DNA of 6,651 nt from Candidatus Amesbacteria bacterium RBG_19FT_COMBO_48_16 (GCA_001775555.1 MEXE01000027.1:1-6651); one strand, 5' to 3'. Shown: positions 1 to 5,835, counted from the first letter of the stretch. Notes: generated by a model from the sequence alone, not told the origin. Translations and numbers: made by a program.

Positions 1-1
1 T

Positions 2-796
2 GTGGACTACCCTACTCATATTTATGATCCGATTCGGGTGGAAGTAGCAAATGCGTATATTAAACGTGAGATGCGAAAATATTTACCTTCTGTTAGAACT
101 AGAGATGTATGGAAAAATATTGACCGGGATATTGATCAGTGGTTTGAAAATAACCAGAATATTGCAAAGATCAGGGATTATTGGAATGGTTTCCACGGAA
201 TTGCCATGGGTTTTAAATTAAAAAATGGCTTAATTCAATTAATCACAGCCCAAAATGTATCCTGGGTAAAGGTCGATAAATTACCACTTGACGGATACGT
301 TGCCACTGGTGCCGGAATTGAATATATTTTCCAAGAATTATCCGGTAACCAATCGGCAACCGACTTGAGAATATTCTTTGAAAAACATGTAGATTTGGCA
401 AAATTTTGGAAAACTGAGTTTGAAAAACACGCAAAAACCAGTGAAGAGAGAGATAATTTCCCGATTATCGCAATCAAAGTCAAAGGTGTTGCTCTAGCTC
501 ATGACGGTAATCGACGGTTAATTTTGGCAGTACTTCAGCGAAAAAAAACAATACCGGCATATTTAGGACATTTCACCGACGGGACGGAAATACCTAAAAA
601 TTATTGGCTGCCCACCTCAGTTTATATGGATATTGTCAAATCAGGTGAAATAGCTGGGGCTTATGAAGAAACTTTGGCTTTGCTAAAAAAAATGATTCCC
701 CTTTCTGAAAGCGGAGAATATGAATTAAGAGAAAGAGTATTGATTGGAGAAAATGAGTTTAGGCTGAAATTGAAAAGGGATATCTTTGGAAATTGA
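2..796 (+). CDS. Protein with ParB/sulfiredoxin-like DGNRR motif, possibly 5'-partial
   Basis: The reading frame runs from a GTG at the second base of the window to a TGA stop, giving 264 residues. Only one base precedes the GTG, so the true start may lie outside the window. Residues about 154-190 resemble the core of the ParB N-terminal/sulfiredoxin fold: a hydrophobic strand (PIIAIKV), then LAHDGNRRL (residues 165-173), then a helix and a KKTIPAYLG strand, matching the family pattern of a DG-H/N-R-R box followed by 'iPa'. No helix-turn-helix follows the motif, as it would in a chromosome-partitioning ParB, so a segregation role is not supported. The first 150 residues are aromatic- and charge-rich and I do not recognise them. 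There is no signal peptide or membrane segment. The gene is visibly more AT-rich than the cluster starting at 1054. It converges on the small minus-strand gene, with only two bases between their stops. A nucleotide-binding or nuclease-like role is possible but unproven. Confidence 0.75.
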   Translation: MDYPTHIYDPIRVEVANAYIKREMRKYLPSVRTRDVWKNIDRDIDQWFENNQNIAKIRDYWNGFHGIAMGFKLKNGLIQLITAQNVSWVKVDKLPLDGYVATGAGIEYIFQELSGNQSATDLRIFFEKHVDLAKFWKTEFEKHAKTSEERDNFPIIAIKVKGVALAHDGNRRLILAVLQRKKTIPAYLGHFTDGTEIPKNYWLPTSVYMDIVKSGEIAGAYEETLALLKKMIPLSESGEYELRERVLIGENEFRLKLKRDIFGN

Positions 797-798
797 AG

Positions 799-1008
799 TT
801 AATTGTAAACACAGGTGAGAACAGATGACCTTTGACACTGAGAGCAGTAAGCAGATTTACCTTTAAGATTATTTTCCTCCATTTCCTCGCCTAGCCGATT
901 CAGCTCTTGGTCAGTAAGGTTCATAGTGATAAAGTGGCCACATCCAAGTCGAATAGTATGTTCAGCGCGAGATTGGAAAGGCGGGTTTTCTTTCTTTTTG
1001 CTAAACAT
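799..1008 (-). CDS. Small putative zinc-binding protein
   Basis: A 69-residue protein of unknown function. It has a GCGH motif (C23, H25) and a CSQC motif (C55, C58) separated by a charged, probably helical linker (about residues 31-50), with a further C66. This C-x-H...C-x2-C layout suits a single structural zinc site of zinc-ribbon type, but no specific family is recognised. The N-terminus is lysine-rich (FSKKKENPP). The start is supported by a promoter: on the minus strand TGG-TAAACT ends seven bases before the ATG, and no Shine-Dalgarno sequence is present. It is transcribed divergently from the helical-repeat gene at 1054 across 45 bases, and its stop lies two bases from the stop of the convergent upstream gene. 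No competing plus-strand gene covers this stretch. Being small, it could be a chance ORF, but the paired cysteine motifs and the promoter argue against that. Confidence 0.65.
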   Translation of the reverse strand: MFSKKKENPPFQSRAEHTIRLGCGHFITMNLTDQELNRLGEEMEENNLKGKSAYCSQCQRSSVLTCVYN

Positions 1009-1015
1009 AAAGCTA

Positions 1016-1024
1016 AGTTTACCA
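1016..1024 (-). promoter_or_regulatory. Extended -10 promoter for the zinc-binding gene (leaderless)
   Basis: Read on the minus strand this is TGG-TAAACT, an extended -10 box. Seven bases (TAGCTTT) separate the hexamer from the ATG at 1008, so transcription should begin at or one base before the start codon. A -35 candidate at 1044-1039 (TTTATC) is weak, as is usual for extended -10 promoters. Confidence 0.55.
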
Positions 1025-1046
1025 GGAAAATAGATTGTGATAAACT
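1018..1046 (+). promoter_or_regulatory. Promoter for the 1054 gene (leaderless)
   Basis: The -10 box is TAAACT at 1041-1046, preceded by TGA to make an extended -10. A partial -35 (TTTACC, 1018-1023) lies 17 bases upstream. Seven bases (ATAGGGT) separate the -10 from the ATG at 1054, so the mRNA should be leaderless. The -35 overlaps the -10 of the divergent promoter, so polymerases at the two promoters should interfere. Confidence 0.55.
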
Positions 1047-1053
1047 ATAGGGT

Positions 1054-1875
1054 ATGAAAAGTAGGGAGATTTACCAGGTTGAAGCCAGAAGGGTAAAAGG
1101 GGGGAAAGCGAATTTGATAGCAGCTTTAGAAGACGCGAGAAGCAACGGGGAAGTAGATGAGGCGGAGATAGCCAGGTTACCTTTGGAGGAGCTGGCAGAT
1201 AAAATGAGGTGCTGGAGAATATGGGCGGTTACAGCTTTGAGCTTGGCCAACGGCGAGTGGAGCGGGAAGAGAGCTGCCAATTTTTTGCGGGAAGCCAGAG
1301 ATGTGATTGGGGTATATTACTATAACGAAACAGTTTGGGAAAGGGCGAAACAGTTGAAAACCGATGCCGAGGGTCACGAATATCAAATGGCAGCTGAAAT
1401 GTGCCGGGATGAAGGCAAATATTGGCTTAGAGTGGGGGCGTTTTTGGGAAACCCGCTATTGATTGATAAGGCAATTGAATCCTTTGAAGAAACTATAAGT
1501 CTGGCAGAAACTGGGACATCGGCTGCAGCTTTGGCGATGATAGAAAGAGAAACTGCTAAAAGAACGAAAGGGCAGGGGGTCGATTTCACCCAAATACGGC
1601 AGGCTTTCACGACTGTGGTGGACCTGTCTCCTAGAGTCGGAGGGTGGGACAGAATGGCGGCAGTCTCTTGGATGTATATTAAAGAAGCGGTATTTAGCGG
1701 AAACTTTAAAGACTCACTAATGGGAGTCAGAAACTTACGGATCGCCTGTAATCAGTTGGATAAAGGTTGGCTGCAATATCCGAGAAATGAGCTGCTGACG
1801 GGAGTAATGGGTATATCTAGACGAATGACCAGAGGAGACGTATATGCTGAGCAATTTGAAATACAATCAAAGTGA
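1054..1875 (+). CDS. TPR-like helical protein of unknown function
   Basis: A 273-residue protein predicted by eye to be almost wholly alpha-helical and soluble, with no signal peptide or membrane segment. Its clearest repeat is at about residues 117-152, where EGKYWLRVGAFLGNP and then DKAIESFEETISLAE follow the tetratricopeptide pattern of paired helices ending in an A...F..A/T-L signature. Residues 197-236 (W-D-R-M-A-A... then a helix after SGNFKD) look like another degenerate helix pair. No catalytic motif is visible. TPR-like proteins usually bind other proteins, and that is all that can be inferred here. The ATG start is supported by an extended -10 box ending seven bases upstream. The next gene begins 63 bases after the TGA stop and has its own promoter, so the genes form a cluster rather than one strict operon. 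The downstream gene at 2100 has similar size and architecture, suggesting a distant relationship. Confidence 0.8.
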   Translation: MKSREIYQVEARRVKGGKANLIAALEDARSNGEVDEAEIARLPLEELADKMRCWRIWAVTALSLANGEWSGKRAANFLREARDVIGVYYYNETVWERAKQLKTDAEGHEYQMAAEMCRDEGKYWLRVGAFLGNPLLIDKAIESFEETISLAETGTSAAALAMIERETAKRTKGQGVDFTQIRQAFTTVVDLSPRVGGWDRMAAVSWMYIKEAVFSGNFKDSLMGVRNLRIACNQLDKGWLQYPRNELLTGVMGISRRMTRGDVYAEQFEIQSK

Positions 1876-1923
1876 CAGCAGCGGTAATAATTTACTTTGA
1901 GAAGAATTTTTATCATCTTAGTT

Positions 1924-1932
1924 TGGTATAAT
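1924..1932 (+). promoter_or_regulatory. Consensus extended -10 promoter for the 1939 gene (leaderless)
   Basis: TGG-TATAAT is a perfect -10 hexamer with the TGn extension. Six bases (TTACAG) separate it from the GTG at 1939, which places the expected transcription start on the G of the start codon. No -35 is seen at normal spacing; a TTGAGA at 1897-1902 is too far upstream (24 bases). The box lies inside the longer open frame that begins with TTG at 1897, which rules out that longer start. Confidence 0.7.
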
Positions 1933-1938
1933 TTACAG

Positions 1939-2112
1939 GTGGACAAAAAATTAGATAGGCTGTTAATAAAAATCTCCCGATCTCGGGAAACGACGGGGAA
2001 AGAGAGTAAAACTTTGGAACTTTTGGACCAGGCGATTGAGGCCACAGGGAATTTGATTAATAAAATTACTACAGACGCGAACGGGAGAGGGAGTCAGATA
2101 TGGCGGGAATAG
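1939..2112 (+). CDS. Small helical protein, 57 aa, upstream of TPR-like gene
   Basis: A 57-residue charged protein with no recognised family. The open frame extends upstream to a TTG at 1897, but a consensus TGGTATAAT promoter sits within that extension and ends six bases before the GTG at 1939. The GTG is therefore the likely start, read from a leaderless mRNA. Residues about 4-15 and 23-44 look helical (DRLLIKISRSR and LELLDQAIEATGNLINKI). The gene overlaps the next one by 13 bases (ATG...TAG), indicating translational coupling. Ungapped alignment of its residues 12-43 with residues 17-48 of the next gene's product gives 8 identities in 32 positions (shared I, R, E, G, E, L, A, E), so it may be a stand-alone copy of that protein's N-terminal helical hairpin. 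This similarity is weak and was found by eye. Confidence 0.6.
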   Translation: MDKKLDRLLIKISRSRETTGKESKTLELLDQAIEATGNLINKITTDANGRGSQIWRE

Positions 2113-2885
2113 ATCCGAACCAATCGCCTAAAGAGATCATGCAACTGATTGCCCAGGCGAGGGAAAAAGTAGGCGGTGAAGAAACAGCTATAGGATTAGT
2201 CTGTGAAGCACTGGAGATGTACCAAGACGTAATGGTGAACTTATTTTTGGAAAAGTGCCTAATTTACCATCACATTATGATGACTGAGCGGGATAATCCG
2301 GGGAAGAAAAACAAAGCCTCTGCCAAAGAGGCAAGCCGGTTGTGGAAAAAGACTTTACAAGACGCTGAAGCATACATCGACTTCTATCATTTAAGGAGAT
2401 GGAGGTCGAGGCTATACAGGTTTTGGGGGAGATGGTATGACAGCCAGGAACGTTTCCGCAAATCAGTCCCCTATTACAAACTAGCCATCAAATTAGCCAA
2501 ACAGGATCCGGACTGGACACAAAAAGGAATTCCCCGGTGGCTGGAGCTGGAAGGCTTTTTGGGCTTTGCGTCCATAACGGGCGGAAACGTGAGAAAAGGA
2601 TTGCGACAGCTACAAAAGATATATAAAAAATACGACCGAGGAACTGGTAAATCCCTGCGGCAGAAAGATTACGCGACGTGGGCTATCTGGAAAACCGGAA
2701 TTCCCATCTGGATAGGAAGGGCGATAATCTCCGGAAAAGTAAAGATGGAAAAGAGGGAATACGCAAAGTGGCTGCAAGAAGCAGAAGGGCTGCTGTCTGT
2801 CCCACCGGGAACAAAAAGCTGGGTAAAAAATTTCGGATTTAGAAAAAACGAGATAGCAGCTATCAGGAGAGAATTGAAACTTTAG
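2100..2885 (+). CDS. TPR-like helical protein of unknown function
   Basis: A 261-residue, lysine- and arginine-rich protein predicted to be soluble and alpha-helical. Residues about 103-136 form the best tetratricopeptide-like unit: SRLYRFWGRWYDSQERFRKS followed by VPYYKLAIKLAKQDPDW, with W/L/G/Y/A at the expected positions. A second helix pair follows at about 144-178 (RWLELEGFLGFASITGGNV, then KGLRQLQKIYKKYDRG). The N-terminal 10-50 segment is a helical hairpin resembling the preceding small protein. No enzyme motif is visible. The ATG overlaps the end of the 1939 gene by 13 bases and is preceded by a purine-rich GAGAGGGAG sequence about six bases upstream, an ordinary Shine-Dalgarno site, unlike the leaderless first gene. 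It converges on the exporter permease, and the two stop codons overlap. It probably acts with its small neighbour, in an unknown role. Confidence 0.8.
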   Translation: MAGIDPNQSPKEIMQLIAQAREKVGGEETAIGLVCEALEMYQDVMVNLFLEKCLIYHHIMMTERDNPGKKNKASAKEASRLWKKTLQDAEAYIDFYHLRRWRSRLYRFWGRWYDSQERFRKSVPYYKLAIKLAKQDPDWTQKGIPRWLELEGFLGFASITGGNVRKGLRQLQKIYKKYDRGTGKSLRQKDYATWAIWKTGIPIWIGRAIISGKVKMEKREYAKWLQEAEGLLSVPPGTKSWVKNFGFRKNEIAAIRRELKL

Positions 2886-3661
2886 CTACTAGCTGAGGAA
2901 TAATAGCGGAGAGAGAAGTGCCAGAATTTAAGAGAGAAGAAAAGAAAAACGACGCCGAAAATTAAGGAGAAAATAATCATTTGCCAGGAGAGCAGGCCCA
3001 AAAGGGTTTTGGCAGGAAAGGTGAACATTAAACCCACCGGAATAACAAAGGTAATCAGCGATCTTAGTGGCTCGGAAAACAGATCCACCGGGATACGCAC
3101 CAAAGAAGTCAGGTCGCGATAAACCATAATCAGGTGGTCGACGGAAAGAGTGATTATACCCAGAGCTATAACCAAAATATGGAAAGCGGCGGCGACAATG
3201 AGAGTATTTAACAGCATAAGAAAGAACAAAAAGAGGGAAGACGGTGAGGGATGGATAAAAAAAGCCAGGTAATAGGCAATCACAGCAGTCAGAACGATGA
3301 GAACCCCGGCGTCGATAAAGTCCGGACCGCCCAAGAGGCAGCGGACCAAAGGCGGAAAGGGCTTAAGTAGGACCATATCAAATCCGCCGGAAACCACCAG
3401 AGAGCGGAAGCGGTAAACCTCACGGAAAAACATCTGGACTAAAGTGTCGATATAATTAAAAACCAGATAGAAAAATATTAATTGTTCGCGGGTATAGCCG
3501 CCGATAAGTTTGATTCCGGAACCTAAAAAATAAAGGAAGGTCAGGAAAAGACCATAACGCAAAAGCTTACTCGTGAAAAAGAGGGAAAAAACTACCGGTC
3601 CGCTAATATTCTGCTGAAGAGAATTAACAAAATAAAGCCAGGTGACTTTTAGAACTTTCAT
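2882..3661 (-). CDS. ABC-2 type exporter permease, second subunit (COG3694/DUF990-like)
   Basis: A 259-residue integral membrane protein with about six membrane spans by eye (near residues 24-48, 58-78, 115-135, 142-172, 200-218 and 226-247). It carries hallmarks of the ABC2_membrane_6 (DUF990) family: a cytoplasmic GGFDMVLLKPFPPL segment after span 2 and a late RIPVDLFSEPLRSLITFVIP...FPAKTLLG stretch. It should pair with the upstream permease as a heterodimer driven by the ATPase at 4514-5497. I chose the ATG at 3661 over a TTG at 3706, because the TTG adds 15 residues that overlap the upstream gene, while the ATG lies two bases after that gene's TAA with a weak GGTGG six bases before it, fitting stop-start coupling. 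Its TAA overlaps the stop of the convergent gene at 2100-2885. The substrate cannot be read from sequence. Confidence 0.88.
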   Translation of the reverse strand: MKVLKVTWLYFVNSLQQNISGPVVFSLFFTSKLLRYGLFLTFLYFLGSGIKLIGGYTREQLIFFYLVFNYIDTLVQMFFREVYRFRSLVVSGGFDMVLLKPFPPLVRCLLGGPDFIDAGVLIVLTAVIAYYLAFFIHPSPSSLFLFFLMLLNTLIVAAAFHILVIALGIITLSVDHLIMVYRDLTSLVRIPVDLFSEPLRSLITFVIPVGLMFTFPAKTLLGLLSWQMIIFSLIFGVVFLFFSLKFWHFSLRYYSSASS

Positions 3662-3663
3662 AT

Positions 3664-4464
3664 TTAACCACCGGAGGCAGAATATACTTTGTATCCGGCC
3701 GACCAAACTCGTTTAACCAAATAGAATAAAATACCTAACCAGACCAGACTCTGAAACAGAAGCCTGACCGCCTCCAAGGGGGACAGACGGCCGATAAAAG
3801 CGGCCAACGGAAAATAAAGCAAATAAGGGAACGGGGTAAACTGGAGAGCGGTAAAGGCACTACGAGGTAAAATATCCAGAGGAAAAATCAAGCCGGTAAG
3901 CATTTCCATTAATACCAGAACCACAAACATAAATCCCCACGTATTTTCCGGGGCCCAAAAGACACTGGCCAGAGCCAGTTTTCCCAAAAGGTAGAAGATA
4001 ATTACGGCGGAGACAAGCATCAGAATTCCGATTAATATGACTGCGGGTTGGGAGGAAAAAACAAGCGGGGGGCGGAAGATTAGCCAGAGAAGAAATATCT
4101 CACCGACGGCAAATATGACATTGAGTAATTTGCTGGAGAGATCCCGGGTAAACCAATAGCGTAAATAGCCTATGGGTTTGGTCAAAAAATTATTTAGAGC
4201 CCCACTGGAAACTTCGCCACCGATATTGTCGTTGGAGGGAGAGGAGCCGACGAAACCGTAGAGGAAAATAACCAGCAGGAGATAGGCCATAATTTGTTCA
4301 CGAGTGTAACCGAAGACAGAGGTTTGAACGGAAAAGATGGTGGACCAGAGGAAATAGGTCATTAAAACCCGCAAAATATTTCTGAAACGCCAGAGGACGA
4401 AGTTGAGCCGGTAAATGAATTGGTTTTGCCAGTCGATGGCAAAAACCGTGAGATATTTGCGCAT
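3664..4464 (-). CDS. ABC-2 type exporter permease, first subunit (COG4587/DUF990-like)
   Basis: A 266-residue integral membrane protein with about six spans by eye (near residues 21-46, 58-73, 111-131, 140-168, 175-197 and 233-252). Family signs are the GGEVSSGALNNFLTKPIGYL loop (residues 82-101), which matches the 'G.v...L.kP' segment of ABC2_membrane_6/DUF990 permeases, and the FPLDILP...TPFPYLLYFP segment (194-219) before the last span. The gene order ATPase, this permease, second permease is the usual COG4586-COG4587-COG3694 arrangement of an ABC exporter whose substrate is generally uncharacterised. The ATG at 4464 has an AAGGGAGAG Shine-Dalgarno-like sequence upstream (4480-4472). The 49-base gap from the ATPase stop also holds a strong hairpin that could control this site. 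The C-terminus ends YSASGG; the partner ends in a similar Y-S-S-A-S-S tail. Confidence 0.88.
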   Translation of the reverse strand: MRKYLTVFAIDWQNQFIYRLNFVLWRFRNILRVLMTYFLWSTIFSVQTSVFGYTREQIMAYLLLVIFLYGFVGSSPSNDNIGGEVSSGALNNFLTKPIGYLRYWFTRDLSSKLLNVIFAVGEIFLLWLIFRPPLVFSSQPAVILIGILMLVSAVIIFYLLGKLALASVFWAPENTWGFMFVVLVLMEMLTGLIFPLDILPRSAFTALQFTPFPYLLYFPLAAFIGRLSPLEAVRLLFQSLVWLGILFYLVKRVWSAGYKVYSASGG

Positions 4465-4471
4465 GATTTAA

Positions 4472-4480
4472 CTCTCCCTT
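4472..4480 (-). promoter_or_regulatory. Shine-Dalgarno-like site of the first permease
   Basis: On the minus strand AAGGGAGAG lies seven bases before the ATG at 4464. It is nearly a second copy of the hairpin arm just upstream (TTAAGGGAGGGA against CTAAGGGAGAGT). The hairpin's opposite arm could therefore pair with it over 8 bases (CTCCCTTA with TAAGGGAG). Confidence 0.6.
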
Positions 4481-4482
4481 AG

Positions 4483-4507
4483 TCCCTCCCTTAACTTAAG
4501 GGAGGGA
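4483..4507 (-). repeat. Perfect inverted repeat between ATPase and permease genes
   Basis: On the minus strand TCCCTCCCTTA-AGT-TAAGGG... forms an 11-bp perfect stem with a three-base loop (12-base arms if the loop edges are counted). It lies between the ATPase stop at 4514 and the permease start at 4464. No T-run follows, so it is not a standard intrinsic terminator. It may instead stabilise mRNA ends, attenuate expression of the permeases, or be one copy of a dispersed genomic hairpin. Confidence 0.8.
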
Positions 4508-4513
4508 GACGTC

Positions 4514-5497
4514 TTAGGCTAAATCTTTTCCGGTGAAGACTTCGCGAATAATGTCTTCGATTTGGGGTTCTTCGATATTTAAGTCCGCGACGGGGAAATG
4601 CTGGAGAAGTTCGGCGGCGGCCAGGGAAGTGGCATTTCTGCGGACCGAAATGACGCACTGGGGATAATCAAACTTTTTGACAACACCTATGTCTGCAAGT
4701 TTTTTCTCGTCAACCGGTTCGCTGAAAACCACCGTCAGCAGTTTGTGATTGGCAAATTTTTTGATAATTTCCGATAGTGCTCCGTCAAACAGCAGTTTGC
4801 CCTTGTCAATAATAATTACCCGCTCGCAGAGTTCTTTGACATCGTCCATATAGTGGGAAGTCAGAATAATTGTCGAATTGAATCGGCGGTTGTACTCCTT
4901 GATAAAATCCCGCATTTTCTTCTGCATAACCACATCCAGTCCGATGGTGGGCTCGTCCAAAAACAGGATTTTTGGGGAGTGAATCAGGGCGGCAATAAGC
5001 TCCATTTTCATTCTTTGTCCGAGCGAGAGTTTTCTGACCTGGACTTTTAAGTAGTCTTTGACCTCGAGAAGGTCAACCAGTTCGTCGAGTGTTTTGTTGT
5101 ACTGCGCCTGGGGGACTTCATAAATCTCTTTGTTTAAAATAAACGACTCCATGGCCGGCAGGTCCCACCAGAGCTGATTTTTCTGGCCCATCACTAAAGA
5201 AAACTGTTTTTGGAAAGCGGGTTTTCTGTCCCAAGGAATGTAACCTAAAACGGAGACATGGCCGGAAGTAGGATATAAAAGGCCGGAGAGAACTTTGAGG
5301 GTTGTAGTTTTGCCGGCGCCGTTGGGGCCGATGAAACCTATTAATTCACCCTCGTCGATAGAAAAGGAAACGCCGTCGACAGCTTTGGCGTCATAATATT
5401 TCCGATGAAAAAGAGATTTTATGGAACCGGCCAGACCGGGTTCTTTCTGGTGAACCCGGTAGTATTTTTTTAAATTTTTAACCTCTATGACGGGCAT
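4514..5497 (-). CDS. ABC-2 type exporter ATP-binding protein (COG4586-like)
   Basis: A 327-residue ATPase that powers the two permeases encoded downstream. All nucleotide-binding elements are intact: Walker A GPNGAGKT (57-64), Q-loop region around Q105/Q108 (MGQKNQLWWD), signature LSLGQ (157-161), Walker B KILFLDEPT (176-184, with D181 and E182), D-loop GLD (186-188) and H-loop histidine 215 (TSH). An insert at about residues 14-36 before the Walker A (KEPGLAGSIKSLFHRKY) and a C-terminal domain of about 85 residues ending PQIEDIIREVF are typical of the COG4586 group, which is longer than a minimal NatA-type ATPase. The ATG at 5497 begins MPVIEVKNLKKYY, the standard first strand, so the start is sound. 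It is the first gene of the operon and divergent from the toxin-antitoxin pair, 51 bases away. Export or lipid/drug efflux is plausible; the substrate is unknown. Confidence 0.93.
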   Translation of the reverse strand: MPVIEVKNLKKYYRVHQKEPGLAGSIKSLFHRKYYDAKAVDGVSFSIDEGELIGFIGPNGAGKTTTLKVLSGLLYPTSGHVSVLGYIPWDRKPAFQKQFSLVMGQKNQLWWDLPAMESFILNKEIYEVPQAQYNKTLDELVDLLEVKDYLKVQVRKLSLGQRMKMELIAALIHSPKILFLDEPTIGLDVVMQKKMRDFIKEYNRRFNSTIILTSHYMDDVKELCERVIIIDKGKLLFDGALSEIIKKFANHKLLTVVFSEPVDEKKLADIGVVKKFDYPQCVISVRRNATSLAAAELLQHFPVADLNIEEPQIEDIIREVFTGKDLA

Positions 5498-5511
5498 AAC
5501 TTTCTTATTGA

Positions 5512-5525
5512 CATATAATTATATG
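5512..5525. promoter_or_regulatory. Palindromic operator candidate CATATAATTATATG
   Basis: This is a perfect 14-base palindrome overlapping the -35 and spacer of the antitoxin promoter and covering the -10 of the divergent exporter promoter. A second short palindrome, TCATATGA (5545-5552), lies 30 bases away centre to centre, over the antitoxin start codon. Phd/YefM antitoxins commonly repress their own promoters by binding short palindromes, so these are the best operator candidates. Binding is inferred, not shown. Confidence 0.5.
5518..5523 (-). promoter_or_regulatory. -10 box of the exporter operon promoter
   Basis: On the minus strand a consensus TATAAT lies 20 bases before the ATG at 5497, with ATGACA (5548-5543) as a possible -35 at a 19-base spacing. 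The expected leader is about 13 bases, with only a weak AAGAAAG purine stretch. It overlaps the toxin-antitoxin promoter on the other strand. Confidence 0.5.
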
Positions 5526-5548
5526 CATGGTAATATGATTGTTGTCAT

Positions 5549-5833
5549 ATGAACTCCGTGCCTTTGATAGCAACTGTCGCTGATCTGCAACGTAAGTATA
5601 GGTCTTTGGTGGACAAAATTAAAGAGACCGGTGAACCGTTGGTGGTAGTCAACAACGGTCAACCGGATGTCGTGGTCTTGGATACACAAGCTTACAATAC
5701 CCAAGTGGCTAAGCTGAAGAAGCTGGAAGAGGAATCCTTGCTGAGAGCAATTCAGACAGCCCTGGAGGAACATAAAACCGGGAAGACGGTTAAGTTAGGC
5801 CGGGGGCAGAAACTGACAGATTTGTTAGACTAA
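5549..5833 (+). CDS. Phd/YefM-family antitoxin
   Basis: A 94-residue antitoxin of a type II toxin-antitoxin pair. The N-terminal half matches the Phd/YefM DNA-binding fold: IATVADLQRKYRSLVDKIKET (7-27), then GEPLVVVNNGQPDVVVLD (28-45), where 'P..V.nnG.p..Vv.d' is the family signature. The C-terminal half (about 52-94) is a charged helix and tail, the part that usually wraps and neutralises the toxin. In this family the antitoxin also represses its own promoter, and two palindromes suitable as operators lie at 5512-5525 and 5545-5552. The toxin gene begins two bases after its TAA, so translation of the pair should be coupled. The start codon follows a very short leader. It is divergent from the exporter operon and may influence that promoter as well. 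Confidence 0.92.
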   Translation: MNSVPLIATVADLQRKYRSLVDKIKETGEPLVVVNNGQPDVVVLDTQAYNTQVAKLKKLEEESLLRAIQTALEEHKTGKTVKLGRGQKLTDLLD

Positions 5834-5835
5834 GA

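Larger units (their letters stand above)
5508..5536 (+). promoter_or_regulatory. Promoter of the toxin-antitoxin operon
   Basis: A perfect -35 (TTGACA, 5508-5513) is followed after exactly 17 bases by TAATAT (5531-5536), which has a TGG extension just upstream. Twelve bases separate the -10 from the ATG at 5549, so the leader would be only about five bases and has no Shine-Dalgarno sequence. Confidence 0.75.

Noticed and set aside
243..483. Minus-strand frames within the 2-796 gene
   Set aside because: Low-complexity antisense shadows of a longer, better-supported plus-strand gene, with no promoter or motif.
1071..1610. Minus-strand frames inside the 1054-1875 gene
   Set aside because: Antisense shadows; the plus-strand gene has a promoter at the right spacing and a TPR-like pattern.
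3662..3706. TTG start at 3706 for the second permease
   Set aside because: It would add 15 residues overlapping the upstream permease gene; the ATG at 3661 follows that gene's stop by two bases and fits the family's usual N-terminus.
4853..5050. Plus-strand frame inside the ABC ATPase gene
   Set aside because: It is antisense to the Walker B and signature region of an intact ATPase and has no features of its own.
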